Shown: positions 8,092 through 15,452, counted from the first letter of the stretch. The stretch: 21,065 nucleotides of DNA from Ureaplasma sp. (GCA_020024695.1 JAHHTK010000014.1:1-21065), one strand, 5' to 3'. Numbers and translations are program-made. The notes: generated by a model from the letters alone, not told the origin.

Positions 8092-9753
8092 TTATAACCC
8101 TAAGTATTGACGAATTAAGTTCATTAATTGACTTGCTTCATGAGCTAAATCTTCACTATATGAAACATCATATTGCATGTTGTCAACTAATGGATATAAG
8201 TTGAAATAGGTTTTGAATTTTGGTTCAGTACCACTTAATCTAAATTCAATTCAAGAATCATCTTCTAAAGTTCATACTAAACATTGGCCCATTTCATTAA
8301 AATAAATTGAAGTAATGGTTCGGTTCCCAATTTTAATGTCACTAAAGTTAGTTAATTTTTGAATTAATTGTTGGGCTTTGATTTCTCAATCATTGCCAGG
8401 GATAATGGTTGAAATGGTTTGACCAAATCAGTGACCATATTCAGGATAAATAATTTGTTCAAGAATATCGATTAAATCCAAGTTATTAGCACTATATTCA
8501 TTCATGATTTTTAACACTAAGGCTGCGACTTGGAAACTATCTTTGTCAGCATTTAAAGTTGAAGGTAAACCCCCAATGGCTTCTTCAAACCCATTAATGT
8601 AATATTCTTGGTCAGTTAATTTTTGCATTTGAGCAGCAATTCATTTAAAACCTGTTGGGGTTCGCATAACTAACCCGTGGTCTTTTTTAGCTAATCTATC
8701 AATGTAGTTAGTAGAAACATAAGTTGAAATGATAACAGGAGTTTTTTGAATCTTAGCTTTTTTAAATTGTTGTAATTGGTATCAAGATTGGATAATGCCA
8801 GCTTGGTTTCCGTTTAAATAATTTCAAACCCCATTATGTTTAATTGCAATCCCTAAACGGTCAGCATCAGGGTCACACGCTAACATTACTTTCGCATTCA
8901 AAGCTTCAGCTTGACTTTCAGCTAATTGAAAAGCCTTTGGATCTTCAGGGTTCACTAATGGAGCATTCACAAAGTCAGCATCAGGGAAACATTGTTCTTT
9001 AACTTCAATTACATTAAAACCTAAACTTCTTAAGAACGGACCCATATATTGGCTAGCAGTTCCATGCATCGCACTAAAGATAATTGGGTCTTTAAAACTC
9101 ACTTCTTGATCTAAATGTAATCAGTTTTTAACATCCCTAAAATAGTCATCTAAGACACTATCACTTAAATAGTTAACAACAGCGTCAGGATTAACATTAA
9201 AAGCCATCGCTTCTTGTCATGTTGGCAATAATTGAATAATTTCATTGGCTTGGTCTGGTAAAATTTGACCACCAGATTGTTGGTAAACTTTAAACCCATT
9301 ATCAGTTTTTGGGTTGTGGCTAGCTGTAATAATGACAGCTCCAGCTGTTTTTAAATGACCAATGGCATATGAAATAATTGGTGTTGGTGTTAAATGGTTA
9401 TTTTCAAATAAAGAAACTTTGATTCCATATGTGGCTAAAATTTGAGCAATTAATAAACTATAGTTGTCACTATTGAAACGGTTATCATGACCAACAAGTC
9501 ATGTTGCATTTTCTCCATAGGTTTGAATAATTCATTTTGCTAAACCCATGGCTAATTGGGTATAGGTGATTTCATTTAATTGAATGGTTCCTGGTCCCAT
9601 GTGGGTTCTCACCCCGCTAGTTCCGAACTTAAAGCTTTTATTACTGAAGAATTCTTCAATTTGAGCTTCAGTTAAAGTTTTCATCACAGCTTTAGTTGCT
9701 GGTAAAACTTTGTCACTGTCCATTCAAATATCATAAATTTGTTTACAAGTCAT
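8092..9753 (-). CDS. Alpha-phosphohexomutase (phosphoglucomutase/phosphomannomutase, PgcA type)
   Basis: A 553-residue enzyme moving phosphate between C6 and C1 of glucose or mannose. All four active-site elements are present: TSGVR (45-49), phospho-serine loop TASHNP (143-148, Ser145), metal-binding DPDADR (294-299), sugar-binding GFEEAIG (388-394) and phosphate-binding RLSGTEPK (505-512). The length and the GFEExIG form fit the long PgcA type rather than the shorter GlmM type. The start at 9753 has GAAAGG six bases upstream; a second in-frame Met at 9723 is less likely. It heads a three-gene minus-strand unit ending with ffh. It may feed glycolipid or polysaccharide precursors. Preference for glucose, mannose or a pentose phosphate cannot be told from sequence. 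Confidence 0.92.
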
Positions 9754-9863
9754 AACTAACCTTTCGTTTCTAAAATATCGACATTCTGCAAAATTTTCAT
9801 AAATTTTTATTCTTATATATACATTTTAATGGAAAAAAGCTATTAATAGGTAGGAGGAAATTT

Positions 9864-10562
9864 ATGAAAGAAAAACTCACCCAATTAAATATGATGTTTT
9901 TAGGCAACTGAAATGCTTGTTATGATGCTATTCGTAACAAAATTTTAATTGCCCCAAAACAAATTATGAATCCCTTTATGCCTGATTTAAACCACGTTCA
10001 TGCCATTCATGAACCAGAATTCCCTGAAAAAGTTAAAGATGTCATTTCGCCACCCTTTGTGTTACACTTCAGTGGTAACTGAGATTTAATTAACCGTCGC
10101 TTGTTTGGCATCCACGGTAAGATTCATCTTGACCAAATCCAAAATTTAGTTCCTGGTTCTGACCGTTGCTTAATTATGACCAGTAGCGATTACAATGAAT
10201 ATATTGCCCAAGCGTTACTAGAACGAGATATTAACCACATTGTCGTTTTTGATCAAAAATTAGACCAAGAAGTAATCTGTCCCCACCACCAATTATTTAT
10301 TAGTGAGTACGGGACCAAAATCATTAACCCATCCGTGGGACAAGAAGCATCCCGAATTGTCATGGGTTTAGCTCAAAAAAACATTTTTGTCAATGATGCA
10401 CTAGTCACATTAAGAACAGTCAACCATTTTGAACAATATGACCCACATTTAGCAGTGCTTTCTACGAATAAAGAAGATATTCACAAAACCCAGTACTCGT
10501 CCAAGTCATACACACTCTCAAGGATTGAATTGGTCCATGATTTAAAAAGTTGATTTTTCTAA
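9864..10562 (+). CDS. Degenerate DprA/Smf-like protein
   Basis: A 232-residue protein with a strong AGGAGG Shine-Dalgarno (9853-9858). No confident hit at first glance, but it resembles DprA/Smf along its length. The stretch FPEKVKDVISPPFVLHFSGNWDLIN matches the DprA block (Y/F)P..L..i.dPP.vLy..Gn.dLLn that precedes the Rossmann fold. Further on, HIVVFDQKLD, LFISEYG and EASRIVMGLAQKNIFVNDAL align with the family's IAVLG.Gld, ..iSE.P and RNRIIaGLs..vlVveA. The GxGTR nucleotide loop is replaced by GIHGK, and the SGxA.GID segment is missing. It sits just before topA, the same place as smf in Bacillus. DprA loads RecA on incoming DNA; this version probably cannot do so in the usual way. The frame is intact, so it is likely still used. 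Confidence 0.6.
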
Positions 10563-10621
10563 AAAATAATATTTTTTAAATAGAAACACCATTATTTTAT
10601 TTCAAAATTTCTTTATAATTG

Positions 10622-10650
10622 TTGAAAAAATGTATAAAATTTATTAATAT
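10622..10650 (+). promoter_or_regulatory. Possible topA promoter
   Basis: TTGAAA (10622-10627) and TAATAT (10645-10650) are 17 bases apart, with a start near 10657 and a leader of about 20 bases. A TATAAT at 10614-10619 is an alternative -10 but lacks a good -35. Supercoiling control of topA cannot be judged from sequence. Confidence 0.4.
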
Positions 10651-10677
10651 TTTCATGCATTCGTTTAAAGAGGGTTT

Positions 10678-12699
10678 ATGAGTAAAAATTTAATTATCGT
10701 CGAATCTCCGAACAAAATTCATACAATTAGTGAATTTGTCGGTTCAGATTATGAAATTATGGCTACTGTCGGCCATATTCGTGAATTAAATGTCACCAAT
10801 GGGTATAACAAAGAAACATTTGATCCTAACTGATCAGTTATTAAAGAAAAAAAGGGTAATAAATCCAAAGCAACTTTAATTAAAGAAATCAAAAAAGCCG
10901 CAGATGAAGCTGATGTTGTCTATTTAGCAACCGACCCTGACCGTGAAGGGGAAGCCATTTCTTGACACGTCTGAGATATTTTAAGTAATGAAGACAAAAA
11001 GAAATGCCGTCGGATTACTTTTAATGAAATTACCAAACCAGCTGTTTTAAATGCTATCCAAAACTATCGGGAAATTGACATGAATTTAGTTGATAGTCAG
11101 TTTGCCCGTCGGATTATTGACCGTATGGTTGGCTATGATCTTTCAAAATTAATTAAACAAAAGTTGAAAGAAAAAAGTGCAGGTCGGGTTCAATCAGTTG
11201 CTTTATTATTTTTAGTCGACCGTCAATTAGAACGGGATGCTTTTGTTAAAAGTTGATGATGAGAAATTGATTCTTTATTAACTTTCCAAGCAAAAGAATT
11301 AGATTTAAAAACTTTACCTTATCAAGTGGAAGAATACCAAAGTGAATCCAAAGGACCTAACTTCCGTTTTGCTCACAAACAAGACGCTGAACTCGCTTTA
11401 TCTAAATTAGGTCCTAACTTTACTGTTACCAATATTTCAGCTCCAAAACTTTCGAAACTTGACAGTTATAAAGCCATTACCACTGACAAACTTTTACAAT
11501 TAGCTTCTTTACAATTAAATTGAAAACCTCGTAAAACAACCTTAATCGCCCAAGAACTTTTTGAAGGGGTTGAAATTGATGGTGTTTACCAAGCCTTAAT
11601 TTCTTATCCAAGAACCGATAGTGAACGTTTAAGCGATGAATTTATTGATAATACCAAACAATACATTTCCCAAACCTATGGGTCTCAATATGTCACTACC
11701 AACAGTTCGTTAGACAAAACCCAAAAGAATAAAACTAATGTTCAAGACGCCCACGAAGCAATTCGTCCAATTGATGTAGCAACCACGCCTACTTACTTAA
11801 AAGATAAGATTAGTAAAGACTGCTATGATCTTTATAATTTAATTTGAACTCGTACCATGATGATTTTAATGGCCAGTCCTTTAATTAACCGTTATGTGAT
11901 TTCTTTAACTAACAATGGATTTGGTTTTGAAACCACCCACAAGCAATTAATCTTTGATGGTTACTATGTCTTACCTCAATTTGAAAAAACTAAAAACAAT
12001 TTAAGTCGGGGTGAATCTAGTTTTGAAGTTGGTAAAGAATATAGTGCTCAATCCATTGAATTAAGTGAACATGAAAAATTACCACCTCCATACTATACTG
12101 AAGCTTCTTTAATCGTGGCTTTAAAAGATGCTGGTGTTGGTCGTCCAAGTACATATTCACAAATGGCTTCCATCGGTGTGGAACGAGGCTATGTAAAGGT
12201 TGAAAACCACTATTTAATTCCTAATGATAATGGGATGTTAATTATCCAATCATTAAGAAAAGCCTTCCCTGACATTATTACCCCTAAATTTACTGCCAAT
12301 ATGGAAACGAATTTAGATAAGATTGCGAATGGAGAAGAAAACTGAAAAGAATACTTACACGAATTCGCCCCAGCTTTCCAATCTGAATTTCAAAATGCCA
12401 AGGAAACAATGGAAAAGATTCCTGACGAACCAACAGGCAGGGTTTGTCCAAATTGTGGCAAGGAATTATTTTATAGAATTAGCCGTTACAAAACTAAGTT
12501 CATTGGGTGTTCTGGCTTCCCTGACTGTAAATACATGGAAAGTTTACCCAAAGAACAAAAGATTCTTGATGAATTATGCCCTGAATGTAACCACCCTTTA
12601 ATTATTAGAAAAAATAAAAAGGGGCAAGAATTTATCGCTTGTACAGGATTCCCAAAATGCCACTACATGCGCGGTTTGAATGAAGAAAAAAAGTCTTAA
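10678..12699 (+). CDS. topA: DNA topoisomerase I
   Basis: A 673-residue type IA enzyme that relaxes negative supercoils. The N-terminal TOPRIM domain has E9 (IVESPNK) and D86-P-D88-R-E90 for Mg2+. The catalytic tyrosine is Y310 in ISYPRTDS. The ARRIIDRMVGY and SAGRVQSVAL motifs and the DAHEAIRP and GVGRPSTYS stretches are all present. The C-terminus has two four-cysteine zinc ribbons: C590-P-N-C with CSGFPDC, and C634-P-E-C with CTGFPKC. The length is typical of Mollicute and Firmicute TopA. Several TGA codons are Trp, which breaks the gene into pieces under the standard code. The start ATG follows AAAGAGGG. It lies downstream of the DprA-like gene and directly upstream of the thioredoxin pair. 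Confidence 0.98.
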
Positions 12700-12730
12700 T
12701 TGACTATTAATTTGATTTTTAGACTATAAT
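12700..12730 (+). promoter_or_regulatory. Promoter giving a nearly leaderless thioredoxin-like mRNA
   Basis: TTGACT (12700-12705) begins on the base after the topA stop codon and TATAAT is at 12725-12730 (spacer 19). Transcription would start near 12737, only about five bases before the ATG at 12742, so no Shine-Dalgarno could be in the transcript. Confidence 0.55.
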
Positions 12731-12741
12731 AAATCATTACC

Positions 12742-13053
12742 ATGGAAATTTATAGTATTGATCAATTAAAAAGAATCCTTCATTCAAGCACCAAACCCCT
12801 TGTGATTGAAATCATGGACATGGACAATGAAGCTCAAAATGAACTTCACAATATTATTAATCACTATGTCCTTGAAAAAATCGAGTCAAAAATCGGATTA
12901 TTAAAAATAAACAAGAATTTTTATCATAATATAGTAGAAGTGGTTGACCAATTTCCTACTTTTGTGCTTTATCATAATCAAAAAGTGCTTGCTCAAAGTA
13001 GTGAAATTCAAAATCTTGAATCGTTTCAGGATTTTATTCAATCAATATTGTAA
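12742..13053 (+). CDS. Cysteine-free thioredoxin-like protein
   Basis: A 103-residue protein with a thioredoxin-like layout next to real thioredoxin. Its start MEIYSIDQLKRIL parallels the neighbour's MEIKTANELHEIL. PLVIEIMDMDNEAQNEL takes the place of LVLVDFFATWCGPCRML, and QFPTFVLYHNQKVLAQS takes the place of AMPTLVFIKDGQEVGRQ, keeping the cis-proline. It has no cysteine at all, so it cannot do dithiol exchange. The start at 12742 has no Shine-Dalgarno and a TATAAT lies only 12 bases upstream. It ends 21 bases before trxA and probably shares its transcript. Possible roles, all inference: a chaperone-like partner, a regulator of TrxA, or a decaying duplicate. Confidence 0.7.
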   Translation: MEIYSIDQLKRILHSSTKPLVIEIMDMDNEAQNELHNIINHYVLEKIESKIGLLKINKNFYHNIVEVVDQFPTFVLYHNQKVLAQSSEIQNLESFQDFIQSIL

Positions 13054-13074
13054 TTTCAGCAAAGGATTTTTATT

Positions 13075-13392
13075 ATGGAAATTAAAACAGCAAACGAATT
13101 ACACGAAATTCTTAGTAGTGAAAAGAAATTAGTTTTAGTTGACTTCTTTGCAACTTGATGTGGACCATGTCGTATGTTAAGTCCTGTTCTTGAATCAGTT
13201 GCTAACGAATTCAGTGACAGTCTTAAAGTCGTTAAAGTTGATGTTGATAAATTCTCACAATTAACTAACGAATACAATGTTCACGCAATGCCAACATTAG
13301 TCTTCATTAAAGATGGTCAAGAAGTTGGACGTCAAATGGGATACATGACCCAAGACGATCTTGCTGACCTTGTTACCAAATATTCAAAATAA
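13075..13392 (+). CDS. trxA: Thioredoxin
   Basis: A 105-residue thioredoxin, full length for the family, that reduces protein disulfides using electrons from thioredoxin reductase. The active site W28-C29-G30-P31-C32 lies in VDFFATWCGPCRM, with W28 encoded by TGA. The cis-Pro loop AMPTLVF and the FIKDGQEVGRQMGY stretch are intact. The start ATG has AAAGGA upstream. It follows the cysteine-free paralogue by 21 bases and is closed by a strong terminator. Confidence 0.97.
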
Positions 13393-13411
13393 GAATTACT
13401 ATAATTCAGAT

Positions 13412-13448
13412 AAATCTATTTGTTCAGGTTTGAATAAATAGATTTTTG
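13412..13448 (+). terminator. Strong rho-independent terminator after trxA
   Basis: A 15-bp stem (13412-13426 with 13431-13445) around the 4-base loop GGTT, followed by a T-run. The one non-Watson-Crick pair is G13422-T13435, which is a G-U wobble in plus-strand RNA but an A-C clash on the other strand, so the hairpin is built for the plus strand. Confidence 0.92.
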
Positions 13449-13743
13449 TTTGCCGTTTCAACCTGATTCAGATTATTTTAGGTTGGGAATTACAAAACAA
13501 AAAGGTTTCTTGGATTACAACAACCTTAGGTTTAACAATGGATTTCGGCACTTAAACCAATGACAATCTATCTCGTTCATTATCTTCACCACTTTACTCA
13601 TCTCTTAAAATCGTTTGAAATACCGACCCTAAATTTATCATCAATGGATTTATGTGCTTCAAGTCTTTTGGGTGCTCAAACTCGCTCTAAATTACCACCA
13701 AACCTATAAATCACATCCAAACCAATTTGAAAATAAAAAATAG
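13448..13743 (+). pseudogene. Possible remnant of a membrane-protein gene with two frameshifts
   Basis: No intact gene covers this 300-base gap. On the plus strand three successive frames read as one protein if two +1 shifts are allowed. Frame one (13448-13555) gives FNLIQIILGWELQNKKVSW and on to LTMDFGT before a stop. Frame two (from 13554) gives KPMTIYLVHYLHHFTHLLKSFEIPTLN. Frame three (13633-13743) gives IYHQWIYVLQVFWVLKLAL, then NYHQTYKSHPNQFENKK and a TAG stop. Hydrophobic runs followed by a polar, basic tail look like the C-terminus of a multipass membrane protein. Trp is TGG throughout, unusual for this window. No start codon or Shine-Dalgarno is apparent. The 3' end overlaps the rnpB terminator. 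No family recognised; chance open frames are a real alternative. Confidence 0.3.
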
Positions 13744-13765
13744 TAACTAGGTTAGTAGTTACTAT
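13733..13765 (-). terminator. Rho-independent terminator of rnpB
   Basis: On the minus strand ATAGTAACT (13765-13757) pairs perfectly with AGTTACTAT (13748-13740) around an 8-base loop and runs into TTTTTT. It lies just past the RNase P RNA 3' end. Confidence 0.9.
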
Positions 13766-13769
13766 GATG

Positions 13770-14128
13770 ATAATCGTAAATTATAAGCCGAGTTCTGTTA
13801 TAGGTATATATGACCTAATAGTTGATTATTTATCTAACATTACTGTTCTGCATTACAATTCATTTCTTGTGTTGCAGTTCCCTTACCAAATTTAGGTTTC
13901 TCACTTGCGGGGTTTACGTCGTTTCACTCTAATCGTCACCGACTAGCATCGTCACTGTAGCACTTTTATAGTCGCTTGTTGTCTTTGACAAGACCAAAAA
14001 GCAACAGCCGTAAGGTTATCAGCCTCCTAGTGGTTCTTAGCCACTACACAAACACTACATTCATCGCAGAATGTGCGAGCCCGGACTTTCCTCTACATTT
14101 TCATGCAGCAATCAACCGTTTACGATCA
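13770..14128 (-). ncRNA. rnpB: RNase P RNA
   Basis: The catalytic RNA of RNase P, which removes 5' leaders from tRNA precursors. Conserved elements on the minus strand: GAGGAAAGTCCGGGCTCGCAC-type CR I (14093-14073), AGTGACGAT and GAGTGAAACG in the centre, TAAACCCC with GCAAGTGAGAAACC (about 13921-13890), and AACAGAACTCGGCTTA near the 3' end. The P1 helix closes the molecule: 14126-14119 (ATCGTAAA) pairs with 13780-13773 (TTTACGAT), which sets both ends within a few bases. Total length is about 355 bases, typical of the Bacillus/Mycoplasma type B RNA. It lies only 15 bases after tRNA-Ser(GGA) and has no promoter of its own in that space. Confidence 0.96.
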
Positions 14129-14143
14129 TAAGAAATATTAAAA

Positions 14144-14234
14144 TGGCGGATACGAGGAGATTTGAACTCCTGCACGGCGTTAACCGTCTACACACTTTCC
14201 AGGCGTGCCTCTTGAGCCACTTGAGTACGTATCC
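14144..14234 (-). tRNA. tRNA-Ser (anticodon GGA)
   Basis: Acceptor GGATACG (14234-14228) pairs with CGTATCC (14154-14148), discriminator G, encoded CCA. Anticodon loop CTGGAAA gives GGA, reading UCC/UCU. Long variable arm present. It is the last tRNA before rnpB. Confidence 0.95.
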
Positions 14235-14239
14235 AAACA

Positions 14240-14332
14240 TGGCGGATAGTGAGAGATTTGAACTCTCGCATGTTTCACAACATCTAACAGTTTTCGAGAC
14301 TGTCCTCTTCAGCCGAGCTTGAGTAACTATCC
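14240..14332 (-). tRNA. tRNA-Ser (anticodon CGA)
   Basis: Acceptor GGATAGT pairs with ACTATCC, discriminator G, encoded CCA (14242-14240). Anticodon loop CTCGAAA gives CGA, reading UCG only. Long variable arm present. It lies five bases from tRNA-Ser(GGA) and just downstream of the hairpin terminator after tRNA-Phe. Confidence 0.95.
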
Positions 14333-14340
14333 CTAACTAA

Positions 14341-14368
14341 CAAAAAATGCCAGCGATCGGCTGACATT
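14341..14368 (-). terminator. Hairpin terminator between tRNA-Phe and tRNA-Ser(CGA)
   Basis: Minus-strand AATGTCAGC (14368-14360) pairs with GCTGGCATT (14354-14346) around a 5-base loop, followed by TTTTTTG. The single odd pair is U-G in minus-strand RNA but A-C on the other strand, so the fold belongs to this transcript. Only nine bases separate it from tRNA-Ser(CGA), leaving no room for a new promoter. Confidence 0.75.
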
Positions 14369-14379
14369 AAAACTTATAG

Positions 14380-14455
14380 TGGTGGTTTCGGGCAGAATTG
14401 AACTGCCGACACACAGATTTTCAGTCTGTTGCTCTGCCGACTGAGCTACGAAACC
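14380..14455 (-). tRNA. tRNA-Phe (anticodon GAA)
   Basis: Acceptor GGTTTCG pairs with CGAAACC, discriminator A, encoded CCA. Anticodon loop CTGAAAA gives GAA. One base separates it from tRNA-Asp. Confidence 0.97.
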
Positions 14456-14456
14456 G

Positions 14457-14531
14457 TGGCGGTCCCAACGGGAGTCAAACCCGTATCACTCCCGTGACAG
14501 GGGAGTATAATAATCGCTATACCATGGGACC
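14457..14531 (-). tRNA. tRNA-Asp (anticodon GUC)
   Basis: Acceptor GGTCCCA pairs with TGGGACC, discriminator G, encoded CCA. Anticodon loop CTGTCAC gives GTC. One base separates it from each neighbour's end. Confidence 0.97.
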
Positions 14532-14532
14532 A

Positions 14533-14609
14533 TGGTTGCGGGTGGTGGATTTGAACCACCGACCTTCAGATTATGAGCCTGACGAGCTACCGAGCTGCTC
14601 TAACCCGCG
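14533..14609 (-). tRNA. Initiator tRNA-fMet (anticodon CAU)
   Basis: Acceptor CGCGGGT against ACCCGCA leaves a C1-A72 mismatch, the hallmark of bacterial initiator tRNA. The D-arm AGAGCAGCTCGGTAGCTCGTC is initiator-like, the loop is CTCATAA and CCA is encoded. The anticodon stem has weaker G-C content than the usual three G-C pairs. Confidence 0.95.
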
Positions 14610-14614
14610 ATAAA

Positions 14615-14634
14615 TAGTAAGTCAAAACTTACTA
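14615..14634 (-). repeat. Spacer hairpin in the tRNA cluster
   Basis: A perfect 8-bp inverted repeat TAGTAAGT (14615-14622) / ACTTACTA (14627-14634) with a 4-base loop between tRNA-Ser(UGA) and tRNA-fMet. The T-run after it on the minus strand is weak (TTTA), so it may serve processing rather than termination. Confidence 0.5.
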
Positions 14635-14645
14635 GAAAATTAAGA

Positions 14646-14738
14646 TGGCGGATGATGGGGGATTTGAACCCTCGCGTGCCTTTCGACACCTGTCAGTTTT
14701 CAAGACTGATCCCTTCAACCAGGCTTGGGTAATCATCC
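14646..14738 (-). tRNA. tRNA-Ser (anticodon UGA)
   Basis: Acceptor GGATGAT pairs with ATCATCC, discriminator G, encoded CCA. Anticodon loop CTTGAAA gives TGA, which can read UCN by wobble. Long variable arm present. Confidence 0.96.
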
Positions 14739-14745
14739 TTATATA

Positions 14746-14765
14746 ATTAGTTCTATTGAACTAAT
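14746..14765 (-). repeat. Second spacer hairpin in the tRNA cluster
   Basis: A perfect 8-bp inverted repeat ATTAGTTC (14746-14753) / GAACTAAT (14758-14765) with a 4-base loop between tRNA-Ile and tRNA-Ser(UGA). It has the same geometry as the hairpin at 14615-14634 but a different sequence. Confidence 0.5.
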
Positions 14766-14781
14766 AACGATAATTTTAAAA

Positions 14782-14857
14782 TGGTGCTTCTAGAAGGACT
14801 CGAACCTTCAACGGACCGATTATGAGTCGGGGACTCTAACCATTGAGCTATAGAAGC
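14782..14857 (-). tRNA. tRNA-Ile2 (anticodon CAU, lysidine-modified type)
   Basis: Acceptor GCTTCTA pairs with TAGAAGC, discriminator A, encoded CCA. Anticodon loop CTCATAA gives CAT. I call it Ile2, whose C34 is turned into lysidine by TilS to read AUA, because its neighbour is the typical elongator Met and the cluster order Pro-(Ala)-Met-Ile-Ser-fMet-Asp-Phe is conserved in Firmicutes. A second elongator Met is the alternative. Confidence 0.75.
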
Positions 14858-14859
14858 AG

Positions 14860-14936
14860 TGGTGGCTGGACTGAGGGTCGAACTCAGGACCTTACGGGTA
14901 TGAACCGTACGCTCTAGCCAACTGAGCTATCCAGCC
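14860..14936 (-). tRNA. tRNA-Met, elongator (anticodon CAU)
   Basis: Acceptor GGCTGGA pairs with TCCAGCC, discriminator A, encoded CCA. The anticodon arm GTACGGTTCATACCCGT is that of Bacillus-type elongator Met (loop TTCATAC). Two bases separate it from tRNA-Ile2. Confidence 0.9.
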
Positions 14937-14941
14937 ATAAG

Positions 14942-15018
14942 TGGTCGGGAAAACAGGATTCGAACCTGCGACCCCTTGGTCCCAAACCAAGTGCTCTACC
15001 AAGCTGAGCCATTTCCCG
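14942..15018 (-). tRNA. tRNA-Pro (anticodon UGG)
   Basis: Acceptor CGGGAAA-type stem (14946-14952 with 15012-15018), discriminator A, encoded CCA. Anticodon loop TTTGGGA gives TGG, expected to read all CCN codons. Confidence 0.97.
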
Positions 15019-15022
15019 ATAG

Positions 15023-15099
15023 TGGCGCGCCTTAAAGGACTTGAACCCATAGCCTTCTGGTCCGTAGCCAGACGCTCTATCCAATTGAGCTAAAGGCGC
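15023..15099 (-). tRNA. tRNA-Arg (anticodon ACG)
   Basis: Acceptor GCGCCTT pairs with AAGGCGC, discriminator G, encoded CCA. Anticodon loop CTACGGA gives ACG; A34 is normally deaminated to inosine to read CGN. Confidence 0.97.
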
Positions 15100-15104
15100 A
15101 CTAA

Positions 15105-15179
15105 TGGAGGTGCCGATCAGATTTGAACTGATGCATAAGAAGGTTGCAGCTTCTGGCCTTACCACTTGGCTACGGCACC
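15105..15179 (-). tRNA. tRNA-Cys (anticodon GCA)
   Basis: Acceptor GGTGCCG pairs with CGGCACC, discriminator U (a cysteine identity element), encoded CCA. Anticodon loop CTGCAAC gives GCA. First gene of the cluster, about 30 bases past the likely transcription start. Confidence 0.96.
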
Positions 15180-15214
15180 ATCAATTGGTATCTGATAGTT
15201 TAACCACATATAAG

Positions 15215-15242
15215 ATTATATATAAAGTTGCTTTTTTTGCAA
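15215..15242 (-). promoter_or_regulatory. Promoter of the tRNA-rnpB cluster
   Basis: On the minus strand TTGCAA (15242-15237) and TATAAT (15220-15215) are 16 bases apart, about 35 bases ahead of tRNA-Cys. This is the only good promoter I see for the whole cluster down to rnpB. Confidence 0.6.
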
Positions 15243-15452
15243 AACATTTTTAGATTTTTAGCTAACTTTTAAATCTTACCCTCATATTATAATGAATAAT
15301 TTTTTATTTATAAAAAATTCAATGAAATTTTTGAACTTTTTTAAAATTCATTTTTAGTTCTGAAAAGCAAGATTTTTCACAATCCTATGGTTATTTTTCT
15401 TAACCACTTATTTATTATAGACACTCGTAATCAATTTTGAACTAAAAAGCTT
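15243..15452. other. AT-rich intergenic region, no gene seen
   Basis: About 210 bases lie between the tRNA promoter and the terminator of the HAD gene. The sequence is very AT-rich with runs of T and A and an imperfect AT-only inverted repeat near 15298-15318. I find no plausible coding frame, tRNA or conserved RNA fold. A plus-strand TATAAT at 15288-15293 has no matching -35. Confidence 0.5.

Noticed and set aside
13558..13760. Minus-strand frame in the trxA-rnpB gap with a protein-like stretch (YRFGGNLERVWAPKRLEAHK)
   Set aside because: It begins inside the rnpB terminator, has no start codon or Shine-Dalgarno, and ends in several stops. It is kept only as an alternative to the plus-strand remnant.
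14071..15165. Open frames across the tRNA and rnpB cluster with repeated RFELSH-like motifs
   Set aside because: These are translations of the conserved T-arm sequences of tRNAs; all are explained by RNA genes.
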